A DNA stretch of 64,000 nucleotides from Bacteroidales bacterium (GTDB lineage: Bacteria; Bacteroidota; Bacteroidia; Bacteroidales; UBA932), in the NCBI GenBank assembly GCA_017527625.1, contig JAFXPV010000073.1:5018-69017 (forward strand). Direction: 5' to 3'. Shown here in pieces: positions 34,018 through 41,523 of the stretch (positions within the stretch are counted from its first letter, which is position 1; every line of letters starts with the position of its first letter). A program made the position numbers and the translations under genes. A model generated the notes under the pieces. The model worked only from the letters and a program-made list of their open reading frames with translations. It had not been told where the DNA came from and ran no database searches.

Positions 34018-35762
34018 TGACGATGAGAAAGGCTTCGTTCATATTGCTTTTGTTCTGCGCTTTTACAGTTTGGTCCTGTCAGGAAGTGATAATACCGGGC
34101 AGTGAAGGCTCAGGCAGCGGCAGCATCGAGCTGAGGCTTAACTCCGGCAACGCCATAAGCCTGCAGACCAAGGCCACCGACCTTGAAGAGGGACTGGAAT
34201 TCAACAACGTCCTGGCCGTTCTCGTCAACAACAGCGGCAATGTAGTCGACAAACAATATGTAGCCGAGGCTTCAGCCGTCACGCAAGACATCATCCAATT
34301 CGATGGCCTCCTGCCCGGGAACTACCAAGTCTATGCTTACGCGAACATTGACGCCACTGCTTGGCAGAAAACCGGAAGTGAGACAATTGCAAATCAGGAA
34401 CAAACCCTTACTGCCGGAACACCTTTCTCAAGTTTTGTGAACCGTGAACTCGCGGCTCTGACCGGCACAGACGTGCCATCTGACCCCTCCACTTCGATGC
34501 TGCTTACGGGACACAAGGAAATCCTGGTCGGACTTGCAAGAGTTACAGATACCCTTGACCTGCTGCGTCCAGTGGTCCGATTCAAAGTCACGGTCCGCAA
34601 TCACACCGACTTCCCCGTTACGGTCGATGATTTGCGCTTCAGTTCTTTCAATCCGGACAAAGCCTATCTTCTGGACCATCTCGATGCATCGGGCGTGCCC
34701 TCGGTTCCTGCCAGCGTAACATATAGGGATATGCCTACATTTGACACGTCTGCCGGAGATGACAACTCAGTTGCCGCGAATGCCGAAGAAGTCATCTACC
34801 AAAGGCTGATGTATGAAAATGCATATCCGGGCAATTATAAGATTTACACTACGCTCTCGCTGGACCGATCTTCCGCATCGATGAGCACACTACAACTCAG
34901 TCTTGGCGACCATCCGTTCGGACTCATCGACTACGCGACTTTGAATGCGATGGAAAAAGGAGACCACGCCAGTGTCCTTCTGATCAATCCACGAACGGCC
35001 ACCCGCTCCGGACGCCTCTATTACGGAATCGGAGACACCGGCATTGCCTGGGAGAGTTGCGGGTATTCTTCATACAACAAGTTTTTATTAAGGGCCCTGG
35101 CCATATACAATGAGGAAGCAGTGCATACTTACGATGGTTTCAGCTACACCGGATACGGAAACGATAAATCTGGCCTGGCAGGATGGACCGGCAACAGTAT
35201 CGATCAAGCGTACACAGGGAATACTTTTAACTATACAGGTGCAAGGAGCCGCTATTTCTTGTCTCTAACAAGGCATGACAGTTATTTCTCGATTGACGGG
35301 TTGTCCACCAATGCTCCTGCTCAGAGATCTATCCCGAAGGTAAGGCTTGCCGCTGGAGTCAAGGACAATAGCCGTTTCCCCGGCGATTTGCCTGTCAGTT
35401 ATATGGTCCAGTTCGTCAATGACGATTCCAGCGATCCCAATTACGGCAAATATCTGAAGTCCGACAATATGTGGGGCGCCAACGAAGCAAATGCAAAGCT
35501 TTGCAAAGTCTCTTGGGAAGATGATGGTTCCAGCCGACACGACCATCAGTTCATCCTCTTCGGCACATACCAGTCAGGAGGCCCTATGAAGCGCATCCTC
35601 AAAGAGAACAAAAAGGAGGTTCCGCTGACATATATGGCCCGTAACGAGGAAATCAACGTCATAATCAATGTCTACTACTCCGACAAGTCCGGAGAGCTGG
35701 ACTTCGTTGTGGACAATTCCACCTGGAAGACAGCCACGACATCCACACATACCTTCAAATGA
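34014..35762 (+). CDS. FimB/Mfa2-like fimbrial subunit, probable lipoprotein
   Basis: A 582-residue protein with a lipoprotein signal ending at Cys22 (FTVWSC; ATGs at 34014, 34017 and 34023 all give similar signals, and the first overlaps the previous stop by 4 nt). The N-terminal domain has FNNVLAVLVNNSGNVVDKQY and GLLPGNYQVYAYANIDATAW. LRPVVRFKVTVRNHTDFPVT resembles the two-sandwich FimB/Mfa2 anchors, although this protein is much longer than an anchor (about 300 residues). The extra C-terminal part (RYFLSLTRHDSYFSIDGLST and after) could be a lectin-like or tip domain. A CATG is at 35274. Confidence 0.65.
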   Translation: MMTMRKASFILLLFCAFTVWSCQEVIIPGSEGSGSGSIELRLNSGNAISLQTKATDLEEGLEFNNVLAVLVNNSGNVVDKQYVAEASAVTQDIIQFDGLLPGNYQVYAYANIDATAWQKTGSETIANQEQTLTAGTPFSSFVNRELAALTGTDVPSDPSTSMLLTGHKEILVGLARVTDTLDLLRPVVRFKVTVRNHTDFPVTVDDLRFSSFNPDKAYLLDHLDASGVPSVPASVTYRDMPTFDTSAGDDNSVAANAEEVIYQRLMYENAYPGNYKIYTTLSLDRSSASMSTLQLSLGDHPFGLIDYATLNAMEKGDHASVLLINPRTATRSGRLYYGIGDTGIAWESCGYSSYNKFLLRALAIYNEEAVHTYDGFSYTGYGNDKSGLAGWTGNSIDQAYTGNTFNYTGARSRYFLSLTRHDSYFSIDGLSTNAPAQRSIPKVRLAAGVKDNSRFPGDLPVSYMVQFVNDDSSDPNYGKYLKSDNMWGANEANAKLCKVSWEDDGSSRHDHQFILFGTYQSGGPMKRILKENKKEVPLTYMARNEEINVIINVYYSDKSGELDFVVDNSTWKTATTSTHTFK

Positions 35763-35769
35763 TCAAGTA

Positions 35770-38700
35770 ATGAAGAAACACCTTTCTATATTAATCAGTT
35801 TGCTCAGCGTGGCCCTTCTTGCATCCGGCTGCCTGATGGAAGACCTACGTCAGCCCGGCAGCGTCAAGGATGGAGAGTTGGTCGACTGCGTCATCTCTTT
35901 CGGATCTCCCGAAGGAGCGGCAATAGATGTAGGCACAAAAAGCGAACTCGGAATCGTGCGTGAGAGCAATGTGTTCAACATCTACTTGATGGTATTCGAC
36001 GGGAATGCGGCAGGCAGCAACAAGATTTACGGCAAGTACTTCGACGGCAGGAACCTGAACGACACTACCGAATCCAACTATTGGACTGTAACCAATATGG
36101 CCAACAAGGACAGTGCTCCGACTTCCGGCACACTCCATATCAAAGCACCCAGCAAGACCGGCTGCACCATCGTAGCCGTGGCCAATATGAACCCCAACGA
36201 CCTCGACGTTTCTGCTGGTTTGCTTTCCACCATCCAGACCTTCGGAGAGTTGCAGGGTATCGTTGCCAGCCAGGTCCGCAGCGAAATAGCGGCCAACTCC
36301 GGTTTCTTCCTGATGACCGGCCAGATAGACGGAGTCACCATCAGCGACAACAGCTCTGACCCTGGTCACATCAGCACGCAAACCTTGACGCTGAAGCGCC
36401 TTTACGCCAAGGTAACCTTCAACGTGCGAGTAGCTAAAAATCCCAATGGCAGTAAAAATTCCCTGCTTCGCGCTTTCGATCCCTATACCTGGCAGGTCGT
36501 TAATGTCCCCACTTGTTCCTATCTGCTGGAAAGGACGGATGAAGATGCTGCTAACACAGCGGCAAAGTTGTTTTCAACCGATGAACTCGGTTTCGAAACC
36601 GAAACGCTGACCAAAGACAACAATGACTACTACAGCGACGGTGTGACCAAGGTTTCAATCCACAGTTTCTCTTTCTATATGATGGAGAACCGGCATACGC
36701 CCAGATCAGGTATTACTACATACGCAGACCGTGAAAGACGGCAGAAAGACGCATCTGGAATCAACGGGGATTATTTGTACACCGATCCCTTGTCGGCATA
36801 CGTAGTCATCACTGGCAAAATAGTGATGGGCACCACTACTTCCACGAACCCCAATGCTACGTTGGACGCCAATGTCCGATACGAAATACATCTCGGTGAT
36901 TTCACTTCAGATCCAAAGAATTTCAAAACAGAGAGGAATCACAACTACGTCTACAACATTTTCATAGGAGGAGCCGATGACATCAAGGCTGAGGTGGAGT
37001 CCGGCACTGAAGCGGAACCGGGAGCTACCGGCCGGGTAGTCGTTGCGCTCGAACAGGTCTTCGACAGCGACTGCCATTACAGCACCCAGGTCATCTCGTT
37101 CCACGCCAACTATATGGACCCGGAAAACATCAGCTGGTATGTGGAAACACCTTTCAACCCGGATGGTGTCGGCGGAACGGATGTTCAGGAAGGCAGGGCT
37201 ACGATGGAGCAGATAGACTACAAATGGGTGGAGTTCTTCGTCAATGAAAAAGACGCGAACGGCAACTACTATTCCGACAGGCGTGCGGTTTACAAGCCCC
37301 ACGATTACGACTTCAGGGATATCGACGGAAATGTAATTCCGCCGGGGGACAAGCGAAGGACTATGTATGTCGATGAGCTCGTTACATACCTGAAAACCCA
37401 GAAGCAGAAATATGATGCCCACCAGACAGATCCTTCGCAGCCCGAAAGCGATTTCGACACAGACGGCGGCACCGACGGGCCGAAGATAACTGTCACGGCC
37501 TTCATAGATGAATACTACTATACAAAGAACCCTATTTCGAACGAGTATGATCCCACTTTGTGGAAGACGGTCGTGAACCACCCGATGAGGAGGATGCACA
37601 TCCTGGCTTCATCGAAAATATCCGCAGACAAGGAGAGCTCGGCGATCGGCTCATCTTTCACCCTGCAGCAACGCTCTATCCAGAGCATCTATGCCGTTCA
37701 CGAAGTAGCTGGCCTGCAATCAGCCTGGGGAATGGAATTTTCGGATGACGAGAGAGAAACCGGCGCATCAACATATTGGAAAAACAAAAATATGGAGGAC
37801 TGCGGCAACACAAGCGCCACGAACGGACGCCTGAACTCAATGAAGATTTGGGGCATCCTGAATCCGGCAGGAACCAATTATGTGGTTGGAGAAAGGTGGG
37901 ACAAGTATCTTAACCTTCGCGGTACCAATGAGACTGCCCAACTTGTGCCTGACTACAATTACCTGCGTTACAGTTGCCTATCCCGCAACCGCGACAACAA
38001 CGGCAATGAAATCATAGACGCGGACGAAATCCGCTGGTATATGGCCTCCGACATACAGCTCATCGGTGTTTTCCTCGGAGCGTATGGCATAGAAGGCGAT
38101 GCCCGCCTGTACCAGCGAAGTGCGTCAGACCAGGAACAAGGCAATAAAGACAAATGGCGCCAGCACATCCTTGCCAGCAACCGATATGTCTATACTCCTC
38201 AGCAGCAGTCAGACTGGAACAACAGCAACAAATATCCCCGTATCGTGTGGGCAGAAGAAGGCGTAAACGGAAGTAACTATAACTATTCAGGAAGCGACCA
38301 GACAACCGTTTTCAGCACCCGTTGTCTGCGCAACCTGGGCTATTATCTCGACGGCGGTCAAAGGAAAGACATCACGCTGGCGGAAGATCCGGAGGTTGAG
38401 CCCAATCCATATATGCTTGTAACCAGAAAGCATCTCAATGAAAATGGCTCAGTTACATCCCCCTGGACAGGCGCCTACGACAATCGCACATTCTACGAAT
38501 TCGATTGCTCCCGCATCAATCAGGCTTCTCTGCGCGAATCGGTAGACCACGAGCTCATCGGCCACGACGAACACAGCAAGATGGCCTGTCTGTCAAAAGG
38601 CTTTGTGACCCTGCCAGCCATCAATACGGTCAATCTCAACAACTACACTGCCTATCAATTTAACGGCAAGACCTATAATCTGAAGAAAATCAACGAGCTT

Positions 38701-39018
38701 AACGCCTATTTGGATGACAGTTTCCCTGATCTAGACGCCAACCTTGATGTCTGTCCGGACGGATACAGGCTGCCCAACGTAAGGGAAATGTCCATTATGT
38801 GGACTATGCTTACTGCAATGACCACCAATGATGCAGATTACCTTGGTTCCAACGACAGCAATGCGGTGCCTTGCAGGACTCACTGGTCTATGGGCAAAGA
38901 AGGCACAAAGATAAAGATGAGCAACAAATGGGGTTGGGCTATGAGCAAGGGTCACCTTCTGATGGCCGACAATAACACTGATAGGCCCACCATCCGCTGC
39001 GTAAAAGATGTTGAATAA
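35770..39018 (+). CDS. DUF4906 family large lipoprotein, probable pilus tip protein
   Basis: A 1082-residue lipoprotein precursor starting at ATG 35770 (signal ending at Cys21, LLASGC); the longer frame overlaps the previous gene. The N-terminal 400 residues hold two fimbrillin-like sandwiches (VIVAVANMNPNDLDVS-type region near 140). The DUF4906 signature follows: YVETPFNPDG near 460, RTMYVDELVTYLKTQ near 530, FIDEYYYTKNP near 575, and CLSRNRDNNGNEIIDADEIR with WYMASDIQLIGVFLGA near 735-770. The end, CPDGYRLPNVREMSIMWTM, resembles C-type-lectin or FGE-type closing strands. Large proteins of this type end fimbrial loci in Bacteroidales and may act as adhesive tips. It lies 7 nt after the FimB-like gene. 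Confidence 0.82.
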   Translation: MKKHLSILISLLSVALLASGCLMEDLRQPGSVKDGELVDCVISFGSPEGAAIDVGTKSELGIVRESNVFNIYLMVFDGNAAGSNKIYGKYFDGRNLNDTTESNYWTVTNMANKDSAPTSGTLHIKAPSKTGCTIVAVANMNPNDLDVSAGLLSTIQTFGELQGIVASQVRSEIAANSGFFLMTGQIDGVTISDNSSDPGHISTQTLTLKRLYAKVTFNVRVAKNPNGSKNSLLRAFDPYTWQVVNVPTCSYLLERTDEDAANTAAKLFSTDELGFETETLTKDNNDYYSDGVTKVSIHSFSFYMMENRHTPRSGITTYADRERRQKDASGINGDYLYTDPLSAYVVITGKIVMGTTTSTNPNATLDANVRYEIHLGDFTSDPKNFKTERNHNYVYNIFIGGADDIKAEVESGTEAEPGATGRVVVALEQVFDSDCHYSTQVISFHANYMDPENISWYVETPFNPDGVGGTDVQEGRATMEQIDYKWVEFFVNEKDANGNYYSDRRAVYKPHDYDFRDIDGNVIPPGDKRRTMYVDELVTYLKTQKQKYDAHQTDPSQPESDFDTDGGTDGPKITVTAFIDEYYYTKNPISNEYDPTLWKTVVNHPMRRMHILASSKISADKESSAIGSSFTLQQRSIQSIYAVHEVAGLQSAWGMEFSDDERETGASTYWKNKNMEDCGNTSATNGRLNSMKIWGILNPAGTNYVVGERWDKYLNLRGTNETAQLVPDYNYLRYSCLSRNRDNNGNEIIDADEIRWYMASDIQLIGVFLGAYGIEGDARLYQRSASDQEQGNKDKWRQHILASNRYVYTPQQQSDWNNSNKYPRIVWAEEGVNGSNYNYSGSDQTTVFSTRCLRNLGYYLDGGQRKDITLAEDPEVEPNPYMLVTRKHLNENGSVTSPWTGAYDNRTFYEFDCSRINQASLRESVDHELIGHDEHSKMACLSKGFVTLPAINTVNLNNYTAYQFNGKTYNLKKINELNAYLDDSFPDLDANLDVCPDGYRLPNVREMSIMWTMLTAMTTNDADYLGSNDSNAVPCRTHWSMGKEGTKIKMSNKWGWAMSKGHLLMADNNTDRPTIRCVKDVE

Positions 39019-39022
39019 CAAT

Positions 39023-40093
39023 ATGTCTACAAACTCCCACTACCACTTAGATCTACATTCTCAGATGATTCTCGATGAGTATCGCGAGAATCTGCCGCTG
39101 TTTCAGAAAACATCCGCCGAGGCGGTTACTAGTATTAAGGAAATGCTGTCGCAGGCGGAACTGCTTGTCGCTGCGGTTGAGAGCCGCGTCAAGACTGAGA
39201 AGTCGCTGGCCGGGAAGCTGGAGCTGAAGGGCTCTAAGTATGCGTCGCTGAAGGACATCACGGACATCGTGGGTGTGCGTGTCATCACTTTCTACATCGA
39301 TGATGTGGACAAGGTGGCGTCGGCGGTGGAGCGTCTGTGGGAGATTGACTGGGAGAACAGCGTGGACAAGCGCAAGCTGCACCAGATCGACAGCTTCGGC
39401 TATATGTCGCTGCACTATATATGCAAGGTCGCCGGGTCGCCCTACCGCTTCGAAATCCAGATTCGCACGCTGCTGCAGCACGCCTGGGCGAATATGAACC
39501 ACGACACGGGCTACAAGTCGGGCGTGGAGATTCCGAAGGAGTACCTGCGCAATATGAACCGTCTGGCAGGTATGTTGGAGCTGGCTGACGAGCAGTTCAG
39601 CCGCATCCGCACCGAGCTGCCGGATTACCGCCGCCGAGTGCAGGCGCTTGTAGCTTCCGGCAATCTGGACGACGTGCAGCTTGACGGCGATTCTTACCGC
39701 AGTTACCTGCAACTGGACCCCTTCGGTCCGCTGAACCGCAGGATTGCGGCCGTGAACCAGGCGGAGATCGAAGAAGTGTCGCTAGTGAACTTCCTCCCCG
39801 TCTTCAAGGCGATGGGATTCCAGACTCTCGGCGACATCGCAGCGCTCATCAAGGACTATGCGGACGCTGCCTTCCAGATGGCTACCTACCAGATCGGCCT
39901 GACCGACCTGGACATCGTGTCGTCGTCGATCGCGCCGCAGAACCTCTGCATCGTATATATCCTCATCAAGGGCGGCGGCCGCGCCGGTCTGCGCTACCTG
40001 CTGGACACTCTCAACGGTGAGTCTGAGAGCAACGATATGATCGCCAATATGCTCATCGAGCAGGCTTCCGACCTTCCTTTTATGAACCAGTAA
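39023..40093 (+). CDS. RelA/SpoT-domain GTP pyrophosphokinase (small alarmone synthetase)
   Basis: A 356-residue single-domain (p)ppGpp-synthetase-like enzyme. In order: RVKTEKSLAGKLELKGSKYA, DITDIVGVRVITFYIDDVDK with the ATP-binding Arg region, FGYMSLHYI (the G-loop Tyr that stacks on GTP), and FEIQIRTLLQHAWANMNHDT with the catalytic Glu. A helical C-terminal part of about 150 residues follows, with no TGS or ACT domain. ATG 39023 is chosen; ATG 39008 would overlap the pilus gene's stop. It lies 4 nt after that stop and 3 nt before the HD-hydrolase gene. Some small synthetases are toxins that pyrophosphorylate tRNA or adenine nucleotides, so the exact product is open. Confidence 0.85.
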   Translation: MSTNSHYHLDLHSQMILDEYRENLPLFQKTSAEAVTSIKEMLSQAELLVAAVESRVKTEKSLAGKLELKGSKYASLKDITDIVGVRVITFYIDDVDKVASAVERLWEIDWENSVDKRKLHQIDSFGYMSLHYICKVAGSPYRFEIQIRTLLQHAWANMNHDTGYKSGVEIPKEYLRNMNRLAGMLELADEQFSRIRTELPDYRRRVQALVASGNLDDVQLDGDSYRSYLQLDPFGPLNRRIAAVNQAEIEEVSLVNFLPVFKAMGFQTLGDIAALIKDYADAAFQMATYQIGLTDLDIVSSSIAPQNLCIVYILIKGGGRAGLRYLLDTLNGESESNDMIANMLIEQASDLPFMNQ

Positions 40094-40096
40094 GCT

Positions 40097-40678
40097 ATGG
40101 CAAACAAACACTTGGACACCAGCCTTCTCGACAAGGCTATCATATATGCCGTCAATGCCCACGCCGGCATTGAACGCCGCGGCAAGGGATTTCCTTATAT
40201 CGTTCATCCGATGGAGGCAGTGGAGATCGTGGCCACGATGACTCCCGACCAGGAGCTGCTGGCTGCCGCCGCACTGCACGACGTTGTGGAGGACACTGAC
40301 ACTACGGTGGATGACCTTCGCGCCGTCTTCGGCGACCGCATCGCCCATCTGGTGGAGGAAGAGAGCGACAAGTTCACGGAGGGAGTGAGCGAGCAGGACA
40401 GCTGGCACGACCGCAAGCAGGCTGCCATCGACCGTCTGGCCGCCGCTTCGAAGGACGCCAAGATGGTGGCCCTGGGCGACAAGCTGTCGAATATGCGGGC
40501 GATATGGAGGGACTGGATGGTGAAAGGAGACGACATCTGGAACATTTTCCACGTCACCGACCGCGCCGAGCACGAGTGGCACTACCGCGGCCTTGCCGAC
40601 TCGCTGCGCGAGCTGGACGACACGGTCGCATTCAAGGAGTTCGAACATCTCATCAATAAAGTATTTGGCAAGAAATAG
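40097..40678 (+). CDS. HD-domain hydrolase, SpoT/MESH1-like
   Basis: A 193-residue metal-dependent phosphohydrolase. KAIIYAVNAHAGIERRGKGF with IVHPMEAVEIV supplies the first His residues, AAALHDVVEDTDTTVDDL the HD motif and the adjacent ED pair, and ALGDKLSNMRAI the last Asp. This is the order of SpoT hydrolase domains and of the small alarmone hydrolase MESH1. It sits 3 nt after the synthetase gene and 2 nt before the kinase-like gene, so synthesis and breakdown of the same signal are probably balanced within one operon. Confidence 0.85.
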   Translation: MANKHLDTSLLDKAIIYAVNAHAGIERRGKGFPYIVHPMEAVEIVATMTPDQELLAAAALHDVVEDTDTTVDDLRAVFGDRIAHLVEEESDKFTEGVSEQDSWHDRKQAAIDRLAAASKDAKMVALGDKLSNMRAIWRDWMVKGDDIWNIFHVTDRAEHEWHYRGLADSLRELDDTVAFKEFEHLINKVFGKK

Positions 40679-40680
40679 CT

Positions 40681-41514
40681 ATGGAAGCAAGACACATCTC
40701 CCTCAACGATTTCGTACTGTCAGGCGGAGGATTCAACGGCGAGAGCTACGACCACAAGGGCAACCCCGACCTGATGCTCAAGTTATATTTTCCCGGGAAG
40801 ATCCAGCAGCCGTTCGACGAGATGCTGATGGCCCGCAAGGTCTTCAACCTCGGCATCCCCAGCCCTGAGCCGGGAGAGTACGTTGTGACTGAGGACGGCC
40901 GCTACGGCATCCTTTTCCACCGCATCCACGGCAAGAAGTCTTTCTCACGCGCCTGCGGCGACAACCCTGCCGAAGTAGCCCGCTACGCATCGGAATTTGC
41001 ACAGATGTGTCTGCAGCTGCACTCGACACGCGTCGACACCACACAGTTCGAGAACGTCAAGGACCGCTATTACCGGCTGCTGGAGGAGAATCCCTTCTTC
41101 ACCCCTGCCGAAAAGGACAAGCTGGGCCGCTTCATCGCCGACACTCCTGACGAGGACACTGCCATCCACGGCGACCTGCAGTTCAGCAACGCCATATTCG
41201 CAGGCAACAAGCGCTATTTCATCGACCTCGGCGACTTCTGCTACGGCAACCACCTCTTCGACCTGGGAATGGTCTACCTGAGCTGCTGCCTTAGCCAGGA
41301 ATCGTTCATAACCGAGACCTTCCATATGCCCAAGGCTGTTTCCATCAAGTTCTGGAACAATTTTGTCCCGGCTTATTTCGGCAAGAACGCCGTCAAAGCC
41401 GAAATCGACGAGATGATGCTCCCCTACGCCGGGCTCAAGACGCTCATCATAGAACGCGACGCAGGGCAGCCCCAACCTGAGTTCAGAGCCGCCCTGCGCA
41501 GTGTCCTGGACTAA
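40681..41514 (+). CDS. Aminoglycoside-phosphotransferase-like kinase (TIGR02172 type)
   Basis: A 277-residue protein of the protein-kinase-like phosphotransferase fold. LMLKLYFPGKIQQPFDEM carries the ATP-binding Lys, AIHGDLQFSNAIF is the catalytic loop (HGD...N), and RYFIDLGDFCYGNHLFDLG has the metal-binding Asp. The family matches TIGR02172-like proteins of Fibrobacter and Bacteroidetes, whose substrates are unknown. It is the third gene of an alarmone-related set, 2 nt after the HD hydrolase, and is convergent with the patatin gene, 9 nt away. Resistance to an antibiotic is possible but not suggested by the context. Confidence 0.75.
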   Translation: MEARHISLNDFVLSGGGFNGESYDHKGNPDLMLKLYFPGKIQQPFDEMLMARKVFNLGIPSPEPGEYVVTEDGRYGILFHRIHGKKSFSRACGDNPAEVARYASEFAQMCLQLHSTRVDTTQFENVKDRYYRLLEENPFFTPAEKDKLGRFIADTPDEDTAIHGDLQFSNAIFAGNKRYFIDLGDFCYGNHLFDLGMVYLSCCLSQESFITETFHMPKAVSIKFWNNFVPAYFGKNAVKAEIDEMMLPYAGLKTLIIERDAGQPQPEFRAALRSVLD

Positions 41515-41523
41515 ACCAGCCGT

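Noticed and set aside
40681..41514. Aminoglycoside resistance gene
   Set aside because: The fold is shared by many kinases; the operon context is alarmone metabolism and there are no mobile-element signs.
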